From assembly GCF_001676615.1 (NCBI RefSeq), contig NZ_LYXZ01000053.1:1-64000 (forward strand): 64,000 nt of DNA, in the 5' to 3' direction. The position numbers and the translations under genes were made by a program. This DNA comes from Labrys sp. WJW. GTDB lineage: Bacteria; Pseudomonadota; Alphaproteobacteria; Rhizobiales; Labraceae. Position 1 is the stretch's first letter, and every line of letters begins with the position of its first letter. Below are positions 1 through 10,357 of this stretch, piece after piece. The notes under the pieces were generated by a model, which saw only the letters and a list, made by a program, of their open reading frames with translations, had not been told where the DNA came from and did no database searches.

Positions 1-11
1 CGGGAGGAGCC

Positions 12-1190
<1,179 letters not shown>

Positions 1191-1250
1191 GGGGAAGCCA
1201 GCCTGCGGAAGTGGCTGCGGCCGACGGCGAAGCCGGCCGCGCTGTGATCC

Positions 1251-2021
1251 TCAGTGCAGAATCTGGCTGAGGAAGAGCTTGGTGCGCTCGTGCTGGGGAT
1301 TGGAGAAGAAGGCGTTGGGCTCGTTGCTCTCGACGATCTGTCCGGCATCCATGAAGATCACGCGATCGGCGACCTGGCGGGCGAAGCCCATTTCATGGGT
1401 GACGCACAGCATGGTCATGCCGTCATTGGCAAGACCGACCATGGTGTCGAGCACTTCCTTCACCATTTCCGGATCGAGGGCCGAGGTCGGCTCGTCGAAC
1501 AGCATGATCTTGGGATTCATGCACAGGGCCCGGGCGATCGCCACGCGCTGCTGCTGGCCGCCCGAAAGCTGGCCCGGATATTTGTTGGCCTGCTCGGGAA
1601 TCTTGACGCGCTTGAGGAAGTGCATCGCCTTTTCGGTGGCGTCGGCCTTCGACATCTTGCGCACCCAGATCGGGGCGAGCGTGCAGTTTTCCAGCACGGT
1701 CAGGTGCGGGAACAGGTTGAAGTGCTGGAACACCATGCCGACCTCGCGGCGCACCTCGTCGATGCGCTTGAGGTCGTTGGTGAGCTCGATGCCGTCGACG
1801 ACGATCGAGCCCTTCTGGTGTTCCTCCAGGCGATTGATGCAGCGGATCATCGTCGATTTGCCCGAGCCCGACGGCCCGCAGATCACGATACGCTCGCCCC
1901 GCTTCACGGTGAGGTTGATGTTCTTGAGAACGTTGAACTCACCATACCACTTGTTCATATCGGTGATCTGAACGGCGATCGGGCTGAGTTCTCCAGCAGT
2001 GTTTTGAGCGGCGTTAGCCAT
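1251..2021 (-). CDS. aapP: Amino-acid ABC transporter ATP-binding protein AapP/GlnQ type
   Basis: ATPase that drives polar amino-acid import together with the permeases encoded just upstream. The 256-residue protein has Walker [11 protein letters not shown]-loop FQHFNLF, signature LSGGQQQR, Walker B ending in [11 protein letters not shown], and the switch His in CVTHEMGFA. The start is set at 2021 because GAGGGG lies 4 bases upstream of that ATG; the upstream in-frame ATG at 2033 lies inside the end of aapM. The ribosome site overlaps the aapM stop codon, so translation is probably coupled. Last gene of the aapJ(x3)-Q-M-P operon. Confidence 0.92.
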   Translation of the reverse strand: MANAAQNTAGELSPIAVQITDMNKWYGEFNVLKNINLTVKRGERIVICGPSGSGKSTMIRCINRLEEHQKGSIVVDGIELTNDLKRIDEVRREVGMVFQHFNLFPHLTVLENCTLAPIWVRKMSKADATEKAMHFLKRVKIPEQANKYPGQLSGGQQQRVAIARALCMNPKIMLFDEPTSALDPEMVKEVLDTMVGLANDGMTMLCVTHEMGFARQVADRVIFMDAGQIVESNEPNAFFSNPQHERTKLFLSQILH

Positions 2022-2029
2022 TTTTCCCC

Positions 2030-3187
2030 TCAACGTTTGTAACCGGTATCGAGACGACGCTCCAAGCCCTGCGAGTAGCGCGACATCGAGAAACAGCAGA
2101 TCCAGAAGAAGATAGCGGCGAATGCATAGCCCGTATAGTAGGTCACGGGCGTCGCCCAGTTCGGATCGGGAATGGACGCCTCGATCGTCTTCAGGAAGTC
2201 GAAAATGCCCACGATGGCCACCAGCGTGGTGTCCTTGAACAGGGCGATGAAGGTGTTGACGATGCTGGGGATCACCAGGCGCAGGGCCTGCGGCAGGATG
2301 ATGAAGATCAGCATGTAGGAATAGTTCAGGCCCAGGGCCTGGGCCCCTTCATACTGGCCCTTGGGAATGGCCTGCAGGCCGCCGCGCACCACTTCCGCCA
2401 TATAGGCCGACCAGAACAGCGCCACGCCGACAAGCACGCGCAGCAGCGAATCCGGGCGCCAGCCTTCGGGCAGGAACAGCGGCAGCATGACGTTGGCCAT
2501 GAACAGCACCGTGATCAGCGGCACGCCGCGCCAGAACTCGATATACATCACCGAGATGGTACGGGCGATCGGCATGCTCGAGCGCCGCCCGAGTGCCAGG
2601 AGTACGCCGAGCGGCAGGGACGCCACGATGCCGACGACGGCGATCACCAGCGTCACGAGAATGCCGCCCCACAGATTGGTGGGGACATGCACCAGCCCGA
2701 AGAAGCCCCCCACCAGCAGCCAGAAGGCCAGCAGCGGGAAGACGACGAAGAAGTAGAGGATGCCCCAGCCCTTCGCCCCGATCCTCGGCCAGAGCAGCCA
2801 GAGGACGCCGATGGCAGCCAACAGGCCCGTGAGGTTGACGCGCCAGCGCTCGTCGACCGGATATTGGCCATAGATGAAATATTGCAGGCGTGTCTCGACG
2901 AAGGGCCAGCAAGCACCGACATGCCGCCCGACATCGGCCTCGAGGCAGGCATTGCGGTCGGTGCCGGTCCAGACGGCATCGAAGATCATGAAGCGCAGGA
3001 CGCCCGGCAGCACCCAGATCACCAGCAGCACCGCCAGAACGGTGAGGATGGAGTTGGTGACGGACGAGAACAGGTTCTTTTTCAGCCAGCCGACCACGCC
3101 GGTGGTCGCAGCCGGCGGCGGCTGCGGCTCGAAGGTCTTGGTCGAGACGAAGGCCGGGCTGCCGGCGGCGGAAGTTGCGTCGCTCAT
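2030..3187 (-). CDS. aapM: Amino-acid ABC transporter permease AapM
   Basis: Inner-membrane subunit of 385 residues. An extended N-terminal part holds several hydrophobic segments. The C-terminal HisM/GlnP-type permease domain contains the EAA-loop region around [12 protein letters not shown] and ends in [10 protein letters not shown], typical of AapM/BztC-type subunits that are longer than GlnP. The start at 3187 follows GAGAGGTAGGG, overlapping the end of aapQ; the open frame to 3211 would run further into aapQ. Pairs with AapQ as a heterodimer in the known Rhizobium system. Confidence 0.9.
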   Translation of the reverse strand: MSDATSAAGSPAFVSTKTFEPQPPPAATTGVVGWLKKNLFSSVTNSILTVLAVLLVIWVLPGVLRFMIFDAVWTGTDRNACLEADVGRHVGACWPFVETRLQYFIYGQYPVDERWRVNLTGLLAAIGVLWLLWPRIGAKGWGILYFFVVFPLLAFWLLVGGFFGLVHVPTNLWGGILVTLVIAVVGIVASLPLGVLLALGRRSSMPIARTISVMYIEFWRGVPLITVLFMANVMLPLFLPEGWRPDSLLRVLVGVALFWSAYMAEVVRGGLQAIPKGQYEGAQALGLNYSYMLIFIILPQALRLVIPSIVNTFIALFKDTTLVAIVGIFDFLKTIEASIPDPNWATPVTYYTGYAFAAIFFWICCFSMSRYSQGLERRLDTGYKR

Positions 3188-3191
3188 GGCC

Positions 3192-4382
3192 CTACCTCTC
3201 CACCAGCGCAACGCGCTTGTTGAACCAATTCATGAAGCCCGCAATCGACAGGCTGATGATCAGATAGACCGCCATGGTGATGCCGATGCACTCGATCGCC
3301 TGGTTGGTATTGTTGAGCACCGTGCCGGAAAACACCTGCACCAGATCCGGATAGCCGATGGCCACCGCCAGTGACGAGTTCTTGGTCAGGTTGAGATACT
3401 GGCTGGCGAGCGGCGGCACGATGATGCGCATGGCCTGCGGGATCACCACCAGGCGCAGATTGTGGCTCGAGCGCAGGCCGAGAGCACCGGACGCTTCCGT
3501 CTGGCCATGCGGCACGCCGCGGATGCCCGAGCGCACCGTCTCGGCGATGAAGGCCGCGGTGTAGATGGTCAGGCCCAGGAGCAACGCCACGAATTCGGGC
3601 TGCAGCCGGAAGCCGCCGGTAACGTTGAAGCCGCCGACCTTGGGGTAATCCATGGTGAAGGGCATGCCGGCCGCGAGGAAGGCCAGCAGCGGCAGGCCGA
3701 CGACCAGCGCCAGATTGACCAGCAGCACCGGTGGCCGCTTGCCGGTCTCCATCTGCTTGCGCTTGCCCCAGATGGCGAAGCCGATGGCCCCGAGAACGCC
3801 GACCAGGAAGGCACCGCCGACCAGGCCGGAACCCGCCTGCGGCATGGCCGCCGGAAAGAAGATGCCGCGATTGTTGAGAAAGATGCTCTCGCCGAAGGTG
3901 ATCGACTGGCGCACGCCCGGCAGGGGTTTCAGCACGGCGCCGTACCAGAACAGCAGCTGCAGCAGCAGCGGGATGTTGCGGACGACCTCGATATAGACCA
4001 TGGCGATCTTGGCGACGATCCAGTTGCTGGAGAGCCGGGCCACGCCGATGATGAAGCCCAGGATCGTCGCGAGGATGATCCCGAGGGCGGCGACGATCAG
4101 CGTGTTGGTGATGCCGACCAGCAGCGCCCGGCCATTGGTGGACAGCGAGGTATATTCGATCGGGGTCTGGCCGATATCGAAGCTCGCCGTGCGTCCCAGG
4201 AAATCGAAGCCGAGAGTACGGCCCTGCCTGGCCAGGTTTTCGACGGCGTTCCAAGCGCCCGTCAAGATGATGAGCAAGACGATTGCCAGCAGCAAGATCT
4301 GGAAGACAACCGCCCGTAACTTCGGATTGTTGAACCAGTGGGTACGCCCGCCGCCGTCTCCCCGGTTGACTGCCAACGTCAT
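3192..4382 (-). CDS. aapQ: Amino-acid ABC transporter permease AapQ
   Basis: Inner-membrane subunit of 396 residues with a first hydrophobic segment around residues 28-46. A HisM-type permease domain follows (SNWIVAKIAMVYIEVVRNIP, then TEASGALGLRSSHNLR as the EAA loop). It contains the large internal insertion characteristic of AapQ/BztB compared with short GlnP-type permeases. The ATG at 4382 is preceded by GGGGAGA. Follows the third binding-protein gene across about 200 bases that carry a degenerate repeat copy. Confidence 0.9.
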   Translation of the reverse strand: MTLAVNRGDGGGRTHWFNNPKLRAVVFQILLLAIVLLIILTGAWNAVENLARQGRTLGFDFLGRTASFDIGQTPIEYTSLSTNGRALLVGITNTLIVAALGIILATILGFIIGVARLSSNWIVAKIAMVYIEVVRNIPLLLQLLFWYGAVLKPLPGVRQSITFGESIFLNNRGIFFPAAMPQAGSGLVGGAFLVGVLGAIGFAIWGKRKQMETGKRPPVLLVNLALVVGLPLLAFLAAGMPFTMDYPKVGGFNVTGGFRLQPEFVALLLGLTIYTAAFIAETVRSGIRGVPHGQTEASGALGLRSSHNLRLVVIPQAMRIIVPPLASQYLNLTKNSSLAVAIGYPDLVQVFSGTVLNNTNQAIECIGITMAVYLIISLSIAGFMNWFNKRVALVER

Positions 4383-4439
4383 TGTCTCATTCTCCCCAAC
4401 ACGCAGATAGTCCTCACCCTTTTTCTACGGATTCCTCTG

Positions 4440-4545
4440 GAGCAGAGTGCATTCAAGGCTGAATGTTCATCTGCTCCACCTTCTGCCTTGATGCGTCGTT
4501 GCGATCTTGGCTGCCTTCGCCCGATCGCCAAACGCTTCGGAAAAC
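4440..4545 (-). repeat. Degenerate copy of the ~100-bp intergenic repeat
   Basis: Read on the minus strand it runs gaagcgtttggcgatcgg, then aagatcgcaacgacgcatc, and ends near actctgctcc. It follows the order of copies 1-3 but with many substitutions. It fills most of the gap between the aapJ copy at 4589 and aapQ, so it lies inside the transcribed operon. Confidence 0.5.
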
Positions 4546-4588
4546 CACCCGGCCAACGCGGAACACGTCCTGCCGGAACCGTTCCGCC

Positions 4589-5602
4589 TCAACGGATCGG
4601 CGGCGCGTATTGCAACCCCTTGTTCGTCCACAGGGCATTGAGCCCGCGCTCGATCTTCAGCGGCGACTTCGCGCCGAGATTGCGATCGAACACCTCGCCA
4701 TAATTGCCGACCTGCTTGATGACGCGATAAGCCCACTGGTTGTCGAGGCCGAGCTGCTTGCCGAAATCGCCCTCGGTGCCGAGCAGGCGCTTGATGTCCG
4801 GCTTGTCCGATTTCAGCATCTCGTCGACATTGGCCTGGGTCACGCCGGACTCCTCGGCCTGAAGCAGCGCGAAATAGACCCATTTGACCACGTTGAACCA
4901 TTGATCATCGCCCTGGCGGACCGCGATTCCCAGCGGTTCCTTGGAGATGATCTCCGGCAGCACCACATGCTCGTCCGGGTTCTTCAGGGCCAGGCGTACG
5001 CCATAGAGCCCGGAGGCATCGGTGGTGAAGGTATCGCAACGGCCGGACTCATAGGCGTTCTGCGCCTCGCCGATCGTGGCCAGCGTCAGGATCTGGTAGG
5101 GCTTGCCGATGCTGCGAAAATAGTCGGAAAGATTGAGCTCGTGCGACGTGCCCTGCTGTACGCAGACGGTGGCGCCGTCGAGCTCCTTGGTCGATTTCAC
5201 GCCTAGCGACTTCTTCACCATGAAGCCCTGGCCGTCATAGTAATTGGTGGCGGCGAACAGGAAGCCGCCGGTCTCGCGTGTCAGGGTCCAGGTGGTGTTG
5301 CGCGGCAAGACATCGATTTCGGAGGCCTGCAAGGCCGTGAAGCGATCCTTGGCGGACAGAGGCACGAACTTGGTCTTGTCGGCATCGCCCAGCACGGCAG
5401 CCGCGAGGGCTCGGCAGTAATCGACGTCGAAGCCCGCCCATTTGCCCTGCTCGTTCGGGATGCTGAAGCCCGCCAGGCCCTGATGGGCGCCGCAGATCAA
5501 CTGGCCGCGCTGCTTGATCGTATCGAGCGTTGCCGCACCTGCCATGGAAACACTCAAAGCGGCGAAGACGCCAACGGTCGCCGCGCAGAGTTGTTGCCTC
5601 AT
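4589..5602 (-). CDS. aapJ: Amino-acid ABC transporter substrate-binding protein, paralogue 1 (AapJ/BztA type)
   Basis: Periplasmic receptor of 337 residues with a signal peptide (MRQQLCAATVGV to SMAGA) followed by TLDTIKQRGQLICG, the usual start of AapJ/BztA mature proteins. It ends in QYAPPIR, as do its two neighbours, and shares with them a near-identical block from KPDIKRLL through DNQWAYR. The start is the ATG at 5602 with GGGGA upstream. The open frame continues upstream to 6028, but that part is a shadow of paralogue 2 and is not a fusion. It is the copy closest to the permease genes. Confidence 0.93.
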   Translation of the reverse strand: MRQQLCAATVGVFAALSVSMAGAATLDTIKQRGQLICGAHQGLAGFSIPNEQGKWAGFDVDYCRALAAAVLGDADKTKFVPLSAKDRFTALQASEIDVLPRNTTWTLTRETGGFLFAATNYYDGQGFMVKKSLGVKSTKELDGATVCVQQGTSHELNLSDYFRSIGKPYQILTLATIGEAQNAYESGRCDTFTTDASGLYGVRLALKNPDEHVVLPEIISKEPLGIAVRQGDDQWFNVVKWVYFALLQAEESGVTQANVDEMLKSDKPDIKRLLGTEGDFGKQLGLDNQWAYRVIKQVGNYGEVFDRNLGAKSPLKIERGLNALWTNKGLQYAPPIR

Positions 5603-5715
5603 CAATGTCCCCCTTCGATCCTGGTCCGGCTCACCAGCGCCGCCACCGAAGTGCCGTGTCGCCATGTCTGCGTTTTCGCCCCGGAGACAAATCTCCGGGG
5701 CAGATCTTGTCGATC

Positions 5716-6729
5716 TCAACGGATCGGCGGGGCGTATTGCAGGCCCTTGTTGGTCCACAAGGCGTTGAGGCCGCGCTCGATCTTCAGCTTGGATTGGGAG
5801 CCGAGGTTGCGATCGAAGATCTCGCCGTAATTGCCGACCTGCTTGATCGCGCGATAGGCCCACTGGTTGTCGAGGCCCAGCTGCTTGCCGAAATCGCCCT
5901 CGGTGCCGAGCAGGCGCTTGATGTCCGGCTTGTCCGACTTGAGCATCTCGTCGACATTGGCCTGGGTCACGCCGGATTCCTCGGCCTGGACCAGGGCATA
6001 GTAGACCCATTTGGCGATGTTGAACCACTGGTCGTCGCCCTGGCGGACCGCGATCGCCAGCGGCTCCTTGGAGATGATCTCCGGCAGCACCACATGCTCG
6101 TCCGGGTTCTTCAGGGCGAGGCGCACGCCGTAGAGCTGGGACGAATCCGACGTGAAGGCATCGCAGCGACCGCCTTCATAGGCGTTTTGCGCCTCGCCGA
6201 TCGTGGCGACTGTCAGGATCTGATACTTCTTTCCGAGGCTCCGGAAATAGTCGGAGAGGTTCAGTTCCTGGGTCGTGCCCTGCTGCACGCAGATCGTAGC
6301 GCCGTCGAGGTCCTTGGCCGACGCCACGCCCAGCGACTTCTTCACCATGAAGGCCTGGCCGTCATAGTAATTGGTGGCGGCGAACAGGAAGCCGCCGGTC
6401 TCGCGCGACAGGGTCCAGGTCGTGTTGCGCGGCAGCACGTCGATTTCGGAGGACTGCAACGCCGTGAAGCGGTCCTTTGCCGAGAGCGGCACATATTTGG
6501 TCTTCTCGGCGTCTCCCAACACGGCGGCCGCAAGAGCGCGGCAATAGTCGACGTCGAAGCCCGCCCATTTGCCTTGTTCATTGGGGATGCCGAAGCCGGC
6601 AAGGCCCGCATTCGAGCCGCAGATGAGCTGGCCGCGCTGCTTGATAGTATCGAGCGTACCGGCATTCGCGGCCGCAACACCCAAGGCGACAAACGCACCC
6701 GCAATCGCCAGAGAAAATTGCTTCTTCAT
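5716..6729 (-). CDS. aapJ: Amino-acid ABC transporter substrate-binding protein, paralogue 2 (AapJ/BztA type)
   Basis: Second of three tandem receptors, also 337 residues, with signal peptide MKKQFSLAIAGAFVALG to ANAG before TLDTIKQRG. It is the closest relative of paralogue 1; large parts such as GKWAGFDVDYCRALAAAVLG and PRNTTWTL are the same. Ligand-pocket differences are scattered (NAGLAGFGIP versus HQGLAGFSIP, and YGVRLAL shared). The start at 6729 follows AAGGGAT. About 110 bases separate it from each neighbour. Confidence 0.93.
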   Translation of the reverse strand: MKKQFSLAIAGAFVALGVAAANAGTLDTIKQRGQLICGSNAGLAGFGIPNEQGKWAGFDVDYCRALAAAVLGDAEKTKYVPLSAKDRFTALQSSEIDVLPRNTTWTLSRETGGFLFAATNYYDGQAFMVKKSLGVASAKDLDGATICVQQGTTQELNLSDYFRSLGKKYQILTVATIGEAQNAYEGGRCDAFTSDSSQLYGVRLALKNPDEHVVLPEIISKEPLAIAVRQGDDQWFNIAKWVYYALVQAEESGVTQANVDEMLKSDKPDIKRLLGTEGDFGKQLGLDNQWAYRAIKQVGNYGEIFDRNLGSQSKLKIERGLNALWTNKGLQYAPPIR

Positions 6730-6839
6730 GAATGAAATCCCTTCGTCAGTGGCTGATTTGGAGCGGGGCCGGACGAGCGCTGTCAACCGCCCTCCGAATC
6801 CCGCTCCGCAACGGTCCCTCAGGACTTATTCCGCAATTC

Positions 6840-7853
6840 TCAACGGATCGGCGGGGCGTATTGCAGGCCCCCCTTGGTCCACAGATTGTTGAGGCCGCGA
6901 TCGATCTTCAGCACGGTCTTGGGGCCGAGATTGCGGTCGAAGCTCTCGCCATAATTGCCGACCTGCTTGACGATCCGGTAGGCCCACTGATTGTCGAGGC
7001 CGAGCTGCTTGCCGAAGTCACCCTCGGTGCCGAGCAGGCGCTTGATGTCCGGCTTGTCGGACTTGACCATCTCGTCGACATTGGCCTGGGTCACGCCGGC
7101 CTCTTCAGCCGAAAGCATGGCGTAGTGCACCCATTTGACCACATTGTACCATTTATCGTCGCCCTGGCGCACGGCCGCGGCCAGGGGCTCCTTCGAGATG
7201 ATTTCGGGAAGCACGACATGGTCGTCGGGATTGGCCATCTTGACGCGCACCGCATAGAGGCCGGAGGCGTCGTCGGTGTTGACGTCGCAACGCCCGCCCT
7301 CATAGGCCCTGGCCGCTTCTTCCGGCGTATCGAAGCTGACGATGTTGTAGGGCAGATTGTGGGTCCGCATGTAGTCGGAGATCGTGAGCTGGCCGGTCGA
7401 GCCCTGCTGGGCGCAGATCGAGGCTCCCGAGAGTTCGGTCGCCGATTTGACGCCGAGTGACTTCTTCACCAGGAAGCCTTGGCCGTCATAGAAATTCACG
7501 CCAGCGAAGAGCATGCCGGCGGTGTCGCGGCCGAGCGTCCAGGTCGAGTTGCGGTTGAGCACGTCGATCTCGCCGGACTGCAGCGCGGTGAAGCGGTCCT
7601 TGGTGGAGACCGGCACGAATTTGGCCTTGGTCGCATCGCCCAGCACGGCTGCGGCGATCGCGCGGCAATAGTCGACGTCGAGGCCGGTCCATTCGCCCTT
7701 CTCATTGGGCGCGGCGAAGCCCGGCAGTCCGGTGTTGACGCCGCAGATCACCTGGCCGCGCTGCTTGATGGTATCGAGCGTATCGGCGTGCGCGCCGAAC
7801 CCGCTCAACGCCAGCGCCGCACCGGCTACCGCTGTAAGAAGTGTCTTTCTCAT
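6840..7853 (-). CDS. aapJ: Amino-acid ABC transporter substrate-binding protein, paralogue 3, promoter-proximal
   Basis: First gene of the operon, 337 residues, with signal peptide MRKTLLTAVAGAALALSG to AHAD. It is more diverged than paralogues 1 and 2: CGVNTGLPGFAAPNEKGEW, VLNRNSTWTLGRDTAGM and YAVRVKMANPDDHVV. It still ends with the common block and QYAPPIR. The sequence favours older duplication of this copy followed by a recent 1/2 duplication. Start at 7853 (ATG). The operon promoter should lie in the 724-base gap upstream. Confidence 0.92.
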   Translation of the reverse strand: MRKTLLTAVAGAALALSGFGAHADTLDTIKQRGQVICGVNTGLPGFAAPNEKGEWTGLDVDYCRAIAAAVLGDATKAKFVPVSTKDRFTALQSGEIDVLNRNSTWTLGRDTAGMLFAGVNFYDGQGFLVKKSLGVKSATELSGASICAQQGSTGQLTISDYMRTHNLPYNIVSFDTPEEAARAYEGGRCDVNTDDASGLYAVRVKMANPDDHVVLPEIISKEPLAAAVRQGDDKWYNVVKWVHYAMLSAEEAGVTQANVDEMVKSDKPDIKRLLGTEGDFGKQLGLDNQWAYRIVKQVGNYGESFDRNLGPKTVLKIDRGLNNLWTKGGLQYAPPIR

Positions 7854-8577
7854 GGATGGAGGCCCCTGTTCGCTTCGTTGTCAGTGTAACGAGAATGCCC
7901 TTGGACGGCTGGCTGCGGCGTCAGAACCGGCCAGCTCACCGGGCTTGTTTGACGTTTCCAAAGCTCAAAGCACGTTCTATCGCGAGCGCCCTCTGACTTC
8001 GGTTCTTTGTTTCGACGCGTCGTGGCGATCTTCGGCGTATCCGCCAAATCCCTCAACGCTTTAGGACAAAACACGCCTAGACGGAACGCATTTTGAACCA
8101 CATCTTTGTTATCGACGACAGGGCGAGGTCCGAAACCATCGCCAGACTGCTAAACGTCGTGATTTTTTGAACTGCCGCCACCTCTTCCTGCGTTCGCGAA
8201 TGGATGTTTCGAGCGTTCCCGGCGATGGCCGGGAGGAACGGGCGTTCCGTCGAGGAGGTATGATGACGAGCTCAACGATCCGGACATGCCTCGCCGGAGA
8301 TGAGAAACGACCTGCCGGCCGTGCGTGCTGAAGCGGTCATTGCAAGGTCCCCCGTATCGATCTGTCCCGCGGCAAAAGCGCCCAGCTTGTTCTCGCCAGT
8401 TACGACCCGTGCCTTGCCGCCGATTGCAAGCGCTTTGGCTGCCCACGTCAAGCGGAATTCGCGAAAAGCGGCCGAATATTCACAAAACTGGTCTGTGGAA
8501 GATGTCGCGACCTTCGAGATTGACGCAGGGGCGGCCGGGGTCGAATGTAACCGTTTCAGGACCCAATCGAATCTATC
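7854..8577. other. Intergenic region between the aap operon and metC
   Basis: Long divergent intergenic stretch. Apart from a truncated repeat copy near 7998-8064, no feature was recognised. Open frames on both strands here lack family-like sequence or run into metC in the wrong frame. It should carry the promoters for both the aap operon and metC, but no convincing -35/-10 pair was identified by eye. Confidence 0.5.
7998..8064 (-). repeat. Truncated copy of the ~100-bp intergenic repeat
   Basis: Minus-strand reading gives aaagcgttgagggatttggcg, then cgccgaagatcgcc and acgacgcgtcgaaac. This matches the left two-thirds of copies 2 and 3. The right end beyond gaaccgaag is not recognisable. Confidence 0.5.
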
Positions 8578-9768
8578 ATGAAGAAGATCAGCAAGGACGA
8601 GATCGCGACCTTCGGTGAAAATACGCGTCTGGTTATCGGCGGGCGCGAACCATCCGAATATCACGGCTTCGTCAATCCGCCCGTCTATCACGGCTCCACC
8701 GTTCTCGCCCCGACGACGAAGGATCTCATCAACCACACGCCGCGCTACAGCTATGGTCGCCGCGGCAATCCGACCAGCGACGCCCTGGAAGAGGCGCTGA
8801 AGACGCTCGACGGCAGCGCCGGCGTGGTGCTGTGTCCCTCGGGCCTATCGGCCGTGTCGACTGCCCTGCTCTCCTGCCTCTCGGCCGGTGACCATTTGCT
8901 GATGGTCGATTCCACCTATCAGCCCACCCGGCAGCTTTGCGACAAGGTGCTCGCCCGTTTCGGCATCGAGACGACCTATTATGATCCGCTGATCGGCGCC
9001 GGCATCGAAACGCTCATCCGCCCGAATACGAAGGCAGTCTATCTGGAAGCCCCGGGATCGCAGAGCTTCGAGATGCAGGACGTGCCTGCGATCGCCGAGG
9101 TCGCGCACCGGCACGGTGCCACCGTACTGCTCGACAACACCTGGGCGACGCCGCTGTTCTTCGACGCCTTCGGCCATGGCATCGACCTTTCGATCCAGGC
9201 CGGCACCAAATATATCGTCGGCCATTCCGATGCGATGTTCGGCGTGGTCTCGGCCTCGCGCAAGGCTTGGCCGACGCTGAAGGGCTTCCACGGCGATTCA
9301 GGCCAATGCGTTGCGCCCGACGACATCTACCTGGCGATGCGCGGGCTGCGCACCATGGGCGTGCGCCTGCGCCAACACCAGGAAAGCGCGCTCAGGGTGG
9401 CGAAATGGCTGGCCAAGCGCCCCGAGGTGCAGCGCGTCCTGCACCCTGCACTGGAGGGTGATCCGGGCCATGCCATCTGGAAGCGCGATTTCAAGGGCTC
9501 ATCCGGCCTGTTCTCCATCGTGCTGCAGCCTGCTCCGATGGAGGCCATCGGCGCCTTCCTGGACGATCTGAAATTCTTCGGGCTCGGCTATTCCTGGGGC
9601 GGCTATGAGAGCCTCGCCCTCCCCTTCGACTGCAAGACTTATCGCAGCGCCACCAGCTGGGATCCGGGCGGCCCCTGCGTGCGCCTTCATATCGGCCTGG
9701 AAGACGTCGCCGACCTGATCGGCGATCTCGACGCGGGCCTGGCGCGGTTCAGGGCGGCAAGGGGATAG
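8578..9768 (+). CDS. metC: Cystathionine beta-lyase (PLP-dependent, Cys/Met metabolism)
   Basis: Splits cystathionine to homocysteine, pyruvate and ammonia in methionine synthesis. 396 residues, fold type I. The PLP Lys211 lies in QAGTKYIVGHSD. Other family features are YSYGRRGNPTSDALEEAL, CPSGLSAVSTALLS and the late SWGGYESLALP segment typical of MetC rather than MetB/MetZ. The ATG at 8578 lacks a clear ribosome site, so a different start a few codons away is possible. Stands alone, followed by a palindromic repeat. Confidence 0.9.
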   Translation: MKKISKDEIATFGENTRLVIGGREPSEYHGFVNPPVYHGSTVLAPTTKDLINHTPRYSYGRRGNPTSDALEEALKTLDGSAGVVLCPSGLSAVSTALLSCLSAGDHLLMVDSTYQPTRQLCDKVLARFGIETTYYDPLIGAGIETLIRPNTKAVYLEAPGSQSFEMQDVPAIAEVAHRHGATVLLDNTWATPLFFDAFGHGIDLSIQAGTKYIVGHSDAMFGVVSASRKAWPTLKGFHGDSGQCVAPDDIYLAMRGLRTMGVRLRQHQESALRVAKWLAKRPEVQRVLHPALEGDPGHAIWKRDFKGSSGLFSIVLQPAPMEAIGAFLDDLKFFGLGYSWGGYESLALPFDCKTYRSATSWDPGGPCVRLHIGLEDVADLIGDLDAGLARFRAARG

Positions 9769-9818
9769 GACGCAGCTCCGCTGCATTGCGGTTCATTCAA
9801 GAAGGAAACGCTCCGAAT

Positions 9819-9909
9819 TGTCATAGCCGGGCTTGGCTCGGCTATCCAGAAGCCGCACGCGGAATGCTGGCTTTCGCACCGGATTGCCAGGTCAAGCCCG
9901 GCCATGACA
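9819..9909. repeat. Palindromic 'tcatagccgggcttg' intergenic repeat
   Basis: Arms tgtcatagccgggcttg (9819-9835) and caagcccggccatgaca (9893-9909) pair with one mismatch around a 57-base centre. This motif recurs widely in Rhizobiales genomes (from general knowledge). It sits between metC and the convergent LABN operon. Confidence 0.65.
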
Positions 9910-10009
9910 AAGGTCGAGCAACCACATAGACGCTTCAGTGAATTGCACTGCGGCACTGCCGCGCCTTTTGCTGCGACGATAACGTCCTGGCACCGATACG
10001 GCCGCCGTC

Positions 10010-10357
10010 CTAGCTCGAGGCGCCTTGCCCCTGCTCCCTTGCCTCCCGCTTTTCCTTCAGCACCAGCGAGACGTTGCGGATATAGATCGCCAGGCCCGAG
10101 CCCTGGCCGATGATATAGACGAGGTCGGCCCTGACCAAGGCATAGAGGAAGAGCAGGCCGCCGCCGCCGATCGACAGGATCCAGAAACTGAAGGGGATGA
10201 CGCTCTTGCCCGCCCGCTCGCTCACCCACCACTGGATGACGAAGCGGGCAGTGAACAGGGCCTGCGCGAACAGGCCGAGGATCAGCCAGAAGTCGAAATT
10301 GGTGTAGAAGACATTGTGGAGATAGCCGCCGAGGGCGTTCGACAACTCAATCAGCAT
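10010..10357 (-). CDS. LABN (lipid-A biosynthesis N-terminal) domain membrane protein
   Basis: Small inner-membrane protein of 115 residues with three hydrophobic segments (FDFWLILGLFAQALF; VIPFSFWILSIGGGGLLFLYAL; LVYIIGQGSGLAIYIRNVSL). FTARFVIQWWVSERAGKSVIP is the hallmark of the LABN domain found at the N-terminus of some LpxB proteins and as free-standing genes. The start at 10357 is chosen for the strong GGAGGGGG six bases upstream. It overlaps the end of the glycosyltransferase gene by 11 bases. The pairing suggests handling of a polyprenyl- or lipid-linked sugar; the substrate is unknown. Confidence 0.85.
   Translation of the reverse strand: MLIELSNALGGYLHNVFYTNFDFWLILGLFAQALFTARFVIQWWVSERAGKSVIPFSFWILSIGGGGLLFLYALVRADLVYIIGQGSGLAIYIRNVSLVLKEKREAREQGQGASS

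Noticed and set aside
4589-6028. A 479-residue frame apparently fusing two binding proteins
   Set aside because: The upstream 142 residues are a wrong-frame reading of paralogue 2. The real start with signal peptide and ribosome site is at 5602.
8272-8736. A 154-residue minus-strand frame upstream of and into metC
   Set aside because: Its first third is antisense to metC and the rest has no recognisable motif or ribosome site.
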